NCBI GenBank assembly: GCA_022711765.1
Contig: JAKLEB010000002.1
Location: 186,001-250,000 of the forward strand
Source of the DNA: Candidatus Krumholzibacteriota bacterium
Lineage (GTDB): Bacteria > Krumholzibacteriota > Krumholzibacteriia > LZORAL124-64-63
Length of the DNA: 64,000 nucleotides
Direction of reading: 5' to 3'
Of the stretch, positions 28,423 through 35,970 are shown in pieces (position 1 is the stretch's first letter; each line of letters starts with the position of its first letter). The notes below the pieces were generated by a model. The model saw only the letters and a program-made list of their open reading frames with translations. It did no database searches and was not told where the DNA came from. Made by a program: the position numbers and the translations under genes.

Positions 28423-29646
28423 CCAGTCGAGCCTAGGCAAGCAGGGCCCTCGGGGCGACCGCTGCGCGGCGATGGCGCGGCGGCTACCGGAACAACCCTT
28501 TCACGTCCGTCCAGCTTCGGTTCTCAACCTCGACCGCCGGGGCCCTTCTGCCTGGCATTGGGCACATTAGGATGTAGTCGTACTCGTAGGTGGCCCCCTC
28601 CCAGAAGCGCTGCGGGCCCACCCAGAACCACACAGTCGATCCGACAGGCCCAGTAATCCACAAATCTCCGCCGTCGCACGGTCCGATGGGCACGCTCTGG
28701 ATGACCTCGACCGACCCGCAATCCTGGGGGCCGAGCTCGAACATGTAGCTGGCCTCTTCGGCGTCGCCCAAGATTTCCAGGACGCCCCCGCTCGGGATCG
28801 GGACGAGGAACCAGTCCGTGTCGCGGCTGCTGCCACCGCTCGCGCTCAGGTAGTAACCGGAACGACCGCAGAACCACTGCGAGAGCCACTGAAACGGGTA
28901 GTCGGGCGGCGAATTGCAGCCGCCGTTCCAGTTGTCGACGTAGCCGTCCACGAGCGGCGGCTCGTTCTCGTGCTGAAATCCGCCCGGACAGTCGAGTATA
29001 CACGGCACGTACTCGACGATCGTCAGGATGTACGCACCGGCGCTCGTTCCATACCCGTCGATCACCAGGAAGTACTTCGTGTCGGCGGACAGCGCGAGGT
29101 TCTCGATCTTCGACGTCCAGTCGCTGTAGAAGTCGTCGTTGCAGGCGACCAGCTCGAAGTCCTCGCGGTAGACGTAGATCTTCGTGTCGTAGCTCGATCC
29201 GTACATGTCGATGGCCACGACGATGTCGGCCTGCGGTGAGAACCGGTAGACCACGTCGGGCGCGGTCGAACCGGTGTACGGGCAGACCTCGTCGTAGTCG
29301 TTCGTGTAGCCGGCCGTGGTGCCGGTGGTCGAGAAGTCGGACAGCTGCGGGATGTAGACCGCATCGGCCATCGTGTCGCCGCCCTGGCGGATGACCGCCG
29401 GGTCGGGCGGTGGGGCTGGCGGCGCAGAGAGCGGCTTGGCGGGGGCCTGGGTGCCGAGGTCGTACCCGAGCGCCGGCAACGCCGACGCGAGCACGGCGAG
29501 CATCAGCAGGAATCGCATGACGTCCATCCCTCCGTTGATCGTCGCCTCGATGATACCAGATCTTCGGCAGCGTGTGTTACCGGAGTCGGGCCGGTCTCCG
29601 GCAGGATGCGACCGCGACGAATTCCGGCGGTCCCTTGCCGCGCGAC
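28423..29646. repeat. Direct repeat, copy B (about 1.2 kb)
   Basis: Second copy of the segment at 25926-27115, in the same orientation. It contains the minus-strand gene 28484-29518 and about 128 bases upstream of it. Near-identity covers the signal-peptide and PPC-like region; the segment coding the C-terminal beta-domain (about 28535-28900) is much more diverged, and the last codons and the 3' flank are again very similar. Edges are approximate. Confidence 0.85.
28484..29518 (-). CDS. Secreted PPC-like domain protein, duplicated copy B, with SWTDVKGLFR tail
   Basis: 344 residues; the ATG at 29518 is chosen for the same reason as in copy A (GGAGGG nine bases upstream). The first about 210 residues are essentially identical to copy A, including signal peptide and PPC-like domain. 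From QWLSQWFCGRSGYY onward the sequence diverges (DWFLVPIPSGGVLEILGDAE against DWFTRVIPWGGVLEVTGDAE) and is three residues longer near ILMCPMPGRR. The final ENRSWTDVKGLFR is conserved again. This pattern suggests gene conversion of the 5' part with divergence or selection on the C-terminal domain. Function unknown, probably extracellular. Confidence 0.75.
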   Translation of the reverse strand: MRFLLMLAVLASALPALGYDLGTQAPAKPLSAPPAPPPDPAVIRQGGDTMADAVYIPQLSDFSTTGTTAGYTNDYDEVCPYTGSTAPDVVYRFSPQADIVVAIDMYGSSYDTKIYVYREDFELVACNDDFYSDWTSKIENLALSADTKYFLVIDGYGTSAGAYILTIVEYVPCILDCPGGFQHENEPPLVDGYVDNWNGGCNSPPDYPFQWLSQWFCGRSGYYLSASGGSSRDTDWFLVPIPSGGVLEILGDAEEASYMFELGPQDCGSVEVIQSVPIGPCDGGDLWITGPVGSTVWFWVGPQRFWEGATYEYDYILMCPMPGRRAPAVEVENRSWTDVKGLFR

Positions 29647-29725
29647 GCGCCCGCGCCTAAGCATGTACCGGATTATCGACCAGCCATCCCACGGCTCGCG
29701 CGGCGCCCAACCAGCGGAGCAGATC

Positions 29726-30169
29726 ATGGCCACCTTCCGCGACGATCCCTACGGCGACTTCAATTTCCTGATCACGATCCCCGGCGTCGGCGAGGAAGGC
29801 CTGCGGGCCGCCTTCAGCGAGGTCGCGGGCCTCGAGGTCCGGATCGAGGTCGTCGAGTACCGCAACGGCAACGAGGACATCACGGTCCGCAAGCTGCCGG
29901 GGCTCAAGAAGTTCACCAACCTCACGCTCAAGCGCGGCGTGATCGGCGACCTCGCGTTCTGGCAGTGGATCAGGTCGGCGATGGACGGCCAGGTCCGGCG
30001 CGTGGATGGCACGATCGAGCTGTTGAACGAGAGCCGCGAACCGGTCCTGCGCTGGCGTTTCCGGCGCGGCTGGCCATGCAGGTACGCCGGGCCGAGCCTG
30101 TCGGCGAAGACCGGCGAGGTCGCCATCGAGACGATCGAGATCTGCCACGAGGGACTGGAGCTCGAATAG
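29726..30169 (+). CDS. Phage tail tube-like protein (T4 gp19 family)
   Basis: 147 residues, the standard size for the family. The sequence (DDPYGDFNFLITIPGVGEEG, FSEVAGLEVRIEVVEYRNGN, TVRKLPGLKKFTNLTLKRGV, FWQWIRSAMDGQVRRVDGTI) matches gp19/Hcp-like tube proteins, as used in contractile phage tails and extracellular contractile injection systems. The conserved Y-RNGN and LPG-KKFTNLTLKRG segments are clear. No sheath, baseplate, spike, LysM adaptor or ATPase gene accompanies it, so it is an orphan tube gene here. It is probably co-transcribed with the next gene, two bases downstream. The ATG at 29726 gives the usual N-terminus. Confidence 0.85.
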   Translation: MATFRDDPYGDFNFLITIPGVGEEGLRAAFSEVAGLEVRIEVVEYRNGNEDITVRKLPGLKKFTNLTLKRGVIGDLAFWQWIRSAMDGQVRRVDGTIELLNESREPVLRWRFRRGWPCRYAGPSLSAKTGEVAIETIEICHEGLELE

Positions 30170-30171
30170 CC

Positions 30172-30594
30172 ATGGTGACGCGCCATCTCCGGACAGCGCG
30201 GCCGCCGTCGCGGCTCCTCGAGCCGGGCGCGGGCGACCCCGAGGTGCTGCTGGACGTCGAGTACGAGCGCGGGTGCCTCTACCTCGTGCTCGCCAACGTC
30301 GGCTGGGTGACGGCCTTCGACGTGCGGGTCGAGTTCCGCCAGCCGCTGCGCGGCGCCGGCGGCGACGTCGACATCGCCGCGCTCGCCGTGTTCCGCAAGC
30401 TCCCGCTCCTGCGGTCCGGCAAGGAGATCCGCGTCTTCGTCGACGTCGCGCGCGACCTGCTCGCGCGCCGCGGCCCGAAGCTCGTGCGCGCGGAGGTCAG
30501 TTACCGCGGTCGCGATCGCAAGCGATTGGGCGAGACGTTCACCCACGATCTGAGGATCTGGCGGGACTGGGGCGACGCGCTGGTTCGGGACTGA
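30172..30594 (+). CDS. Hypothetical protein linked to the tail-tube gene
   Basis: 140 residues. The ATG is two bases after the tube gene's stop, which implies translational coupling. No signal peptide or membrane segment. The central part (EVLLDVEYERGCLYLVLANV, GWVTAFDVRVEFRQPL, RKLPLLRSGKEIRVFVDVAR) reads like a single immunoglobulin-like beta-sandwich. I do not recognise a named family. Its tight pairing suggests it works with, caps or is carried by the tube protein, but that is inference only. Confidence 0.6.
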   Translation: MVTRHLRTARPPSRLLEPGAGDPEVLLDVEYERGCLYLVLANVGWVTAFDVRVEFRQPLRGAGGDVDIAALAVFRKLPLLRSGKEIRVFVDVARDLLARRGPKLVRAEVSYRGRDRKRLGETFTHDLRIWRDWGDALVRD

Positions 30595-30790
30595 TGCGCG
30601 CCCACCGAGCCGATCATCCCGCGAGCCGATCGGATCGACGTGAACTCGACGGGATTGTTAAAGATTTCTGAATATTGACGTTCAAGAGTCTCCTCCTACC
30701 GTATCGCTAGCCAATTGGGCGCTGCAATCCGATTCTCGATTGCGCGACCGATCGCCCTCGAATTGCGCACGAGCGCAGGGAGGAGTCACC

Positions 30791-31357
30791 ATGGCCAGAT
30801 TCGCGACGTATCTCATCGCGGCAGCGGCTGCGATCATCGCGATCGGCGCCGCCGTCGCGCAGGAGCCGCACCCGGGCGGCCCGATGATGCCGCCGCCGCC
30901 GCCGCCACGCTCGATTCCCGGGATCACGACGCCCGATCAGTTTCCGCGCGGCTGCGTCGACTGTCACGTCGACCGTCCCGACCTGCAGATGGACGTCCGG
31001 CTCAGCACCCTGATGCGCCAGTGGCAGCAAGGGGTGAGCGCGGAGATGCTGGAGCGGGTTCGCGTCTTCTCGCCGGCGAGCCTGACGCTCGCGGGCAGGC
31101 ATCCCGAGGTCGAGATGCCGTTCGGGCGGGTCCCGGACGATTGCCTCGAGTGTCACGGGCGGGACTCGACCTCGGCGCCTCCCTTCGCGACGCTCCTGCA
31201 CGGCCTGCACCTGGCCGGCTCGGAATCGAACCATTTCGTGGCGATGTTCCAGGGCGAGTGCACCCACTGCCACAAGCTCGACGCCTCGTCCGGATCGTGG
31301 TCGCTCGGATCGGGCGCGGAGCGCGAGGATCTGCAGGAACTCAGCGCCGAGCGGTGA
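30791..31357 (+). CDS. Exported triheme c-type cytochrome-like protein
   Basis: 188 residues. GGAGGAG precedes the ATG; signal peptide 1-23. A Pro-rich linker is followed by three CxxCH heme c attachment sites: CVDCH (55-59), CLECH (118-122) and CTHCH (157-161). Additional histidines (H103, H137, H140, H148) could act as distal ligands. It is likely periplasmic electron transfer. No quinol oxidase, reductase or cytochrome maturation genes are adjacent, so its partner is unknown. The upstream 196-base gap (30595-30790) includes an AT-rich patch with TTGACG at 30675 but no matching -10. Confidence 0.78.
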   Translation: MARFATYLIAAAAAIIAIGAAVAQEPHPGGPMMPPPPPPRSIPGITTPDQFPRGCVDCHVDRPDLQMDVRLSTLMRQWQQGVSAEMLERVRVFSPASLTLAGRHPEVEMPFGRVPDDCLECHGRDSTSAPPFATLLHGLHLAGSESNHFVAMFQGECTHCHKLDASSGSWSLGSGAEREDLQELSAER

Positions 31358-31436
31358 AGGTCGGGTCCGATCTCCGGCGATGAGCGCGCGGGGTCCGGTC
31401 GGGACCCCGCCGCCGCGCCGCGCTGGCCGGCATGAC

Positions 31437-31466
31437 TTGCGGCGTCGCCGGCCTCCGTGATACGGT
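31437..31466 (+). promoter_or_regulatory. Candidate promoter for the peroxiredoxin gene
   Basis: TTGCGG (31437-31442), 18 bases, then TACGGT (31461-31466) with TG three bases before the -10. It lies 91 bases before the start at 31558. Moderate match only. Confidence 0.3.
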
Positions 31467-31557
31467 CCGGCCGGAATCCGACGCCGTGATGCCGTTCAAC
31501 GGCGTGGTCGCGCGCGTGAGCCGAGGCGTCCGGCCGAGGTCAGCGGAGGCATCCACC

Positions 31558-32028
31558 ATGCTCCAGATCGGCAAGACCGCACCCGCGTTCAGCCTGAAGA
31601 ACCAGGACGGAGCGACCGTCAAGCTCGCCCAGTTCAGGGGCCGCACTGTCGTCCTCTTCGCCTATCCGAAAGCCGCCACGTCGGGCTGCACGCGGCAGGC
31701 TTGCGGATTCCGCGACAACTGGTCGCAGGTCGCGGCCGCCGGCGCCGTCGTGCTCGGCTTGAGCCCCGATCCGCCGGCGACGCTCCGGCGCTGGCGCGCC
31801 AAGCAGGGCTTCCCGTTCGACCTGCTGAGCGACCCCGACCACGAGGTCCTCGCGAGGTACGGCGCCTGGGGCGAGAAGACGATGTACGGGAAGAAGTACG
31901 AGGGCGTGATCCGCAGCCACTTCGTCATCGACGGTGCCGGCAAGGTCGCCGACGTGCAGATCAAGGTGAGCCCCGAGGACTCGGTCGCGCGGGCGATGGC
32001 GTTCCTGCGAGGCGGCGACGTCGCGTGA
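31558..32028 (+). CDS. bcp: Thioredoxin-dependent thiol peroxidase (PrxQ/Bcp)
   Basis: 156 residues. Reduces hydrogen and alkyl peroxides in the cytoplasm using thioredoxin. The peroxidatic Cys44 and resolving Cys49 occur in YPKAATSGCTRQACGFRD, the atypical two-cysteine PrxQ arrangement (the common TPGC is TSGC here). The conserved Arg is present in the later GVIRSHFVID block. GGAGGC precedes the ATG. The stop codon overlaps the start of the next gene (GTGA), so the two are probably one transcript. Confidence 0.92.
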   Translation: MLQIGKTAPAFSLKNQDGATVKLAQFRGRTVVLFAYPKAATSGCTRQACGFRDNWSQVAAAGAVVLGLSPDPPATLRRWRAKQGFPFDLLSDPDHEVLARYGAWGEKTMYGKKYEGVIRSHFVIDGAGKVADVQIKVSPEDSVARAMAFLRGGDVA

Positions 32029-32927
32029 CCCCGGCGCCGGGTCCGGGCCGCATCCGTGCCGGGCTGGTGGCGGTCCAGCTGCTCTTCGGCGTCAACTACC
32101 TGGTGAGCAAGCAGATCGTTGGCGCGCTCGACCCCGCGGCCTGGGCCGCCCTGCGCGCCGTGACGGCGCTCGCGATCCTCGCCGCGATCGCCGCGTTCGG
32201 GCGACACCCCTTGCCGCGCGGTCGCGACCTCTCTTACCTCGCCGGCTGCGCCGTCCTCGGCATCACCCTCAACCAGATCCTCTTCCTCGAAGGCCTCGCG
32301 CGCACCACGCCCGGACATTCGGCGCTGATCTGCAGCCTGATCCCGCTGTTCACGCTCGCCAGCGCCGTCGCGCTGCGCGACGAGCGGCTGACCGGGTCGA
32401 AGGTCGCGGGGCTGGTCGTCGGACTGGCCGGCGTGCTGGTCCTGCTCGAGGTCGACCGCTTCGACCCGTCCGCGCGGTACCTCGCCGGCGACCTACTCAC
32501 CCTGGGGAACACGGCGAGCTACGGCCTCTACGTGGCGCTCAGCGGCCGCGTCATGCGCCGGCACGATCCGCTGGGAGCGACGACGGCCGTGTTCCTCTTC
32601 GGCGCGGCGGGGAACCTGCTCTACGGCGGCGTCGACCTGCTGCGGGCGCCGCTCGGCGGACTCGCGGCGCCGATGTGGGCGATGATGACCTACGCGGTCG
32701 TGGGCGCGACCGTCGTGACGTACTTCCTCAACCTCTGGGCGCTCAAGCACACGCACGCGTCGCGGGTCGCGCTGTACATCTTCCTGCAGCCGGTGGTGGC
32801 GACCGTGCTGTCCGTCACGCTCCTCGCCGAGGCGGTCACCTGGCGACTGGTCGTCGCGGGAGCGCTGGTCGCGGTGAGCCTCGGGTTGCGGCAAGGGCGG
32901 CGGGTCGCGGGCTGGCTGTCCGCGTGA
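32025..32927 (+). CDS. DMT-superfamily (EamA) exporter
   Basis: 300 residues from a GTG overlapping the previous stop codon by four bases. About ten hydrophobic segments in two EamA repeats (FGVNYLVSKQIVGALDPAAW in the first; GNTASYGLYVALSGRVMRRH and LNLWALKHTHASRVALYIFL in the second). The P-x-x-A-x-L-x-x-x-x-L-xE motif of the family appears as LQPVVATVLSVTLLAEAVTW. It likely exports a small metabolite or amino acid across the inner membrane; the substrate is unknown. Confidence 0.85.
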   Translation: MTPAPGPGRIRAGLVAVQLLFGVNYLVSKQIVGALDPAAWAALRAVTALAILAAIAAFGRHPLPRGRDLSYLAGCAVLGITLNQILFLEGLARTTPGHSALICSLIPLFTLASAVALRDERLTGSKVAGLVVGLAGVLVLLEVDRFDPSARYLAGDLLTLGNTASYGLYVALSGRVMRRHDPLGATTAVFLFGAAGNLLYGGVDLLRAPLGGLAAPMWAMMTYAVVGATVVTYFLNLWALKHTHASRVALYIFLQPVVATVLSVTLLAEAVTWRLVVAGALVAVSLGLRQGRRVAGWLSA

Positions 32928-32956
32928 CCATGTCCCGGCGATGGCCCGTTGCGGAT

Positions 32957-32977
32957 AGTTAACTTGATGGTTAACTT
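32957..32977 (+). promoter_or_regulatory. Candidate ArsR operator overlapping the start codon
   Basis: GTTAACTT occurs at 32958-32965 and again at 32970-32977, twelve bases apart, with the ATG (32967-32969) between them. The palindromic GTTAAC core in both copies and the position suggest autorepression by the encoded regulator. Confidence 0.5.
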
Positions 32978-33368
32978 ATTCGGCATGACCACCCCGCGCG
33001 CCACCGCCCCGGTCGACCTGGACCGGATCTTCTCGGCCATCGCCGATCCGACCCGGCGGGCGATCCTGACCCGTCTGGCCAGCGGATCGGCGACCGTGAC
33101 CGAGCTCGCGCGACCGTTTCCGATGTCGCTTCCGGCCGTCAGCAAGCACCTGCGCGTGCTCGAGCGGGCTGGACTGATGCGGCGGCAAGTGGAGGGGCGC
33201 GTCCATCACTGTCAGGTCGTTCCCGAGGCTCTCGACGCGGCCGAGCGCTGGCTTGTCGAGCGTCACGAGTTCTGGAACGCGCGCCTGGCATCGCTTCGCG
33301 ATCACGTCGAGGGGTCCGATGCTGCGGCCGGCGCCGCGCCGGATCCCGACGATTCCTCCTGGAGGTAG
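32967..33368 (+). CDS. ArsR-family transcriptional repressor (SRPBCC-linked type)
   Basis: 133 residues. The start MVNLFGMTTPR at 32967 is preferred because relatives of this group often begin MVN with the codons forming part of the operator; 32985 is the alternative. Winged helix: DRIFSAIADPTRRAILTRLA, TVTELARPFPMSLPAVSKHL, RVLERAGLMRRQVEGRVHHC. No metal-binding cysteine cluster is seen. It is two bases upstream of an SRPBCC gene, the common pairing in which the repressor controls its partner. Confidence 0.9.
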   Translation: MVNLFGMTTPRATAPVDLDRIFSAIADPTRRAILTRLASGSATVTELARPFPMSLPAVSKHLRVLERAGLMRRQVEGRVHHCQVVPEALDAAERWLVERHEFWNARLASLRDHVEGSDAAAGAAPDPDDSSWR

Positions 33369-33370
33369 AC

Positions 33371-33799
33371 ATGAAACCCGGATCCCGAACGCTCGAGGTG
33401 ACCAAGCAGATCGACGTCGAAGCGCCGATCGACCACGTCTGGGCTGCGATCACCCAGCCGAGCGAGCTCGCGCGCTGGTTTCCCGAGGCCATCGAGTCCG
33501 GACCGCTGGCGCCGGGCACCCGGGGCTGGCTCACCTGGAAGGCGTACGGCCGCTTCGCGTTCGCGGTCGAGTCGGCCGAGGCGCCCCGCCATCTCGTCTG
33601 GCGCTGGTCGCATGAAGCGGGCCGCGAGATCGACGCCGGCCCCACGACCCGCGTCGAGTGGACGCTCGAGACCCGCCCCGACGGAGGCACGCGGGTGACG
33701 GTCCGGGAGACGGGCTTCCTCACCGAGAAGCACCTCGGCGAGAACACGGAAGGCTGGGATCACGAGCTGGGCGAACTGGTCGCCCTGCTCGGCGGCTGA
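33371..33799 (+). CDS. SRPBCC/AHSA1-domain protein
   Basis: 142 residues. The START-like fold is recognisable from TKQIDVEAPIDHVWAAITQP, LARWFPEAIE, GWLTWKAYGRFAFAVESAEA, LVWRWSH and TRVTVRETGF. These proteins form a hydrophobic cavity that binds lipids or other small molecules. It is encoded two bases after the ArsR gene and is expected to share its operator. The ligand is unknown. Confidence 0.88.
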   Translation: MKPGSRTLEVTKQIDVEAPIDHVWAAITQPSELARWFPEAIESGPLAPGTRGWLTWKAYGRFAFAVESAEAPRHLVWRWSHEAGREIDAGPTTRVEWTLETRPDGGTRVTVRETGFLTEKHLGENTEGWDHELGELVALLGG

Positions 33800-33837
33800 T
33801 CTTCGCGGCGGCACCGGGGACGGCGGTGGCGGGCCGA

Positions 33838-34521
33838 CTACGGCGCCGGCAGCCACATCACGGTGACGATCTGCGGCTCGTCGACCGCAGCGAAGGTGAC
33901 CGTTTGCGCCTCTCCGCTGGCGGAGAGCAGGGTCAGGCGCGTCTCGGTCGTCACCACGAACACCCCGATCGGCTCGCCGTCCTCGTCCCGCGCGACCATC
34001 GGCTCGAGGTCCCAGAAGCCCGGCACGTAGGTGCGGTCGGTGACCGTGAACTCGCCGTTCCCGTCGGTCACGCCGGCCGCGTGCCAGTCGGGGTCGGCGG
34101 CGATGAACAGGAAGGGGGTGGACTCGTCGGCGACGACCTCGCCGGTTTCCGAGTCGCGGCCGACCGTGTGCAGCCGGTACCAGCCGTCGTGGACGGGATC
34201 GCCGTCGTCGTCACGGCCGTCCCACTCCGTGGAGGGGAGCGAGCGCTTCACCACGGTGCCGGCCACGTCGACGATGGTCCGGGAGTAGACGATGTCGGCC
34301 AGGGGCGAGCCCTCCGCCGACCGACCGTACGGATAGTCCACGAAGGGGACCTGCGGGCTGAGGCTTGCCCGCAGGCCGGCGACCGGCGCGCCGTCGGGGT
34401 CGGTCACCCGGACGGTCAGGGAGAACGACCCACCCGGCGCTTCGAACGCCAGGTTGTCGCCGCATCCGGCAAGGCCGAGCAAGCCAGGCAACGCGATTGC
34501 GAATGACCAGCGGAATCGCAT
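33838..34521 (-). CDS. Lipoprotein with FlgD-like loop
   Basis: 227 residues. Signal peptide with lipobox LAGC (Cys20). The mature part begins with a carboxypeptidase-regulatory-type beta-domain (SFSLTVRVTDPDGAPVAGLR) and then a FlgD-like segment, WDGRDDDGDPVHDGWYRL. It is organised like the lipoprotein at 37366 (transthyretin-like start, WDG..D..G loop, TDGNGEFT strand, then EDGEPIG before the last strands). The two are probably paralogues of unknown envelope function. Confidence 0.7.
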   Translation of the reverse strand: MRFRWSFAIALPGLLGLAGCGDNLAFEAPGGSFSLTVRVTDPDGAPVAGLRASLSPQVPFVDYPYGRSAEGSPLADIVYSRTIVDVAGTVVKRSLPSTEWDGRDDDGDPVHDGWYRLHTVGRDSETGEVVADESTPFLFIAADPDWHAAGVTDGNGEFTVTDRTYVPGFWDLEPMVARDEDGEPIGVFVVTTETRLTLLSASGEAQTVTFAAVDEPQIVTVMWLPAP

Positions 34522-34590
34522 GGGACTCCCGATTCCCGGCCGCGGCGGCGAGCGAAACGACCGGACGCCGTCGCCGTGGTCCGCAAGCGG

Positions 34591-34619
34591 ACTCTACCAG
34601 ATCCGCGATCTCCCGTCGA
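34591..34619 (-). promoter_or_regulatory. Candidate promoter for the lipoprotein gene
   Basis: Minus strand: TCGACG (34614-34619), 17 bases, then TGG-TAGAGT (-10 at 34591-34596), 70 bases before the start at 34521. Confidence 0.4.
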
Positions 34620-34653
34620 TTGGCGCGAAACGACGCGCGGCGATCGGCGCATA

Positions 34654-34659
34654 TATAAT
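34654..34659 (+). promoter_or_regulatory. Candidate -10 box in the 34522-34839 divergent gap
   Basis: A perfect TATAAT in an AT-rich spot, 180 bases before the ABC ATPase start. No good -35 is at 16-18 bases. The rest of this 318-base divergent gap shows no gene. Confidence 0.3.
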
Positions 34660-34839
34660 CCCCACCGGGACATCCTGGAAATCGAATTTCAACCCTACCC
34701 GCCGGTCGACCGGCCTGCCGGCGCAACCTCATGACGTCTTGACCGAACGCGCCGCGCGGTGGATCGTGACCGTCGATCGGACCGTCGACCGCGAGTCCGG
34801 CGGCGCCGCCCGCGCCGCTGACCGTACGAGGAGAATCCC

Positions 34840-35940
34840 TTGGCCGGGGTCGTCTTCGACAAGATCCGGAAGTGCTACGGCGACGTGGAGGTCATCCGCG
34901 ACCTGAGCCTCGAGATCCGCGACGAGGAGTTCATGGTGCTCGTCGGACCGTCCGGTTGCGGCAAGTCCACGGCGCTGCGCATGATCGCCGGGCTGGAGGA
35001 GGTCACGGCCGGCGAGATCCGCATCGGCGACCGGGTCGTCAACGACCTGCCGCCCAAGGACCGCGACATCGCCATGGTTTTCCAGAGCTACGCGCTCTAC
35101 CCGCACATGTCGGTGCGCGAGAACCTGGACTTCGGCCTGCGGATCAAGAAGGTGCCTCGGGCCGAGATCGACCGCCGGGTCGGCGACGCGGCGCGCATCC
35201 TCGGCATCGGGTCGTACCTGGACCGCAAGCCGCGCCAGCTCTCGGGCGGACAGCGGCAGCGCGTGGCCGTGGGCCGGGCGATCGTGCGCCAGCCGGCGGT
35301 GTTCCTCTTCGACGAGCCGCTGTCGAACCTCGATGCGAAGCTCCGCGTGCAGATGCGCGCCGAGATCACCAGCCTGCAGCGGCGGCTGCGCACGACCACG
35401 GTCTACGTCACCCACGACCAGGTCGAGGCGATGACCATGGGCCACCGCATCGCGGTGCTCGACGCGGGCGACCTGCAGCAGGTCGGCACGCCCCTGGAAC
35501 TCTACGAGAAGCCGGCGAATCTCTTCGTGGCGCGGTTCATCGGCACGCCGCCGATGAACTTCCTGCGCGGCCGCCTCGACGCGGGCGGTGCGCGCGTCGC
35601 GGGGGACGGATTCGACCTGGAGCTGGTCGGCAAGGCGCGAGCGGCCGCGGCGGGGATGGGCGGCCGCGATATGGTGGTCGGCGTGCGGCCCGAGAACCTG
35701 CGCGGCGACCGCCGCGAGTCCGGCGGGCCGACGGCGACCCTGCGCCTGAAGGTGGCGCTGGTGGAGACCCTGGGGCACGAGGTCCAGGTCCACGGCCGCC
35801 TCGGCGACACGACGCTCGTCGCGAAGGTGGAGCCGCACGACGCCCCCGCGATCGACGCCGAGGTCGACCTCCTGCTCGAACTCGACCGCCTCCACCTCTT
35901 CGACGCCGTGACGGAGCGGCGCCTGACCGGCGGGGACTGA
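34840..35940 (+). CDS. Carbohydrate-type ABC transporter ATPase (MalK/UgpC-like)
   Basis: 366 residues. TTG start at 34840 with GAGGAGA six bases upstream. The nucleotide-binding domain has Walker [10 protein letters not shown] (36-44), Q-loop [10 protein letters not shown], signature LSGGQRQR, Walker [13 protein letters not shown] and H-loop VTHDQVEA. Residues about 240-366 form the OB-fold/TOBE regulatory domain of the CUT1 class ([22 protein letters not shown]). It energises sugar or polyol uptake at the inner membrane. No permease or binding protein is nearby, so it probably serves several transporters encoded elsewhere, as MsiK-type ATPases do. Confidence 0.9.
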   Translation: MAGVVFDKIRKCYGDVEVIRDLSLEIRDEEFMVLVGPSGCGKSTALRMIAGLEEVTAGEIRIGDRVVNDLPPKDRDIAMVFQSYALYPHMSVRENLDFGLRIKKVPRAEIDRRVGDAARILGIGSYLDRKPRQLSGGQRQRVAVGRAIVRQPAVFLFDEPLSNLDAKLRVQMRAEITSLQRRLRTTTVYVTHDQVEAMTMGHRIAVLDAGDLQQVGTPLELYEKPANLFVARFIGTPPMNFLRGRLDAGGARVAGDGFDLELVGKARAAAAGMGGRDMVVGVRPENLRGDRRESGGPTATLRLKVALVETLGHEVQVHGRLGDTTLVAKVEPHDAPAIDAEVDLLLELDRLHLFDAVTERRLTGGD

Positions 35941-35970
35941 ACGACACCGCCCCGCGCCGCGTAGCCGCCG

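Noticed and set aside
25926..29646. Composite transposon
   Set aside because: The 1.2-kb repeats carry a secreted-protein gene, not a transposase, and no terminal inverted repeats or target duplications were found.
29726..30594. A prophage or complete extracellular contractile injection system
   Set aside because: Only a tube-type gene and one small partner are present; no sheath, baseplate, integrase, capsid or lysis genes lie within reach.
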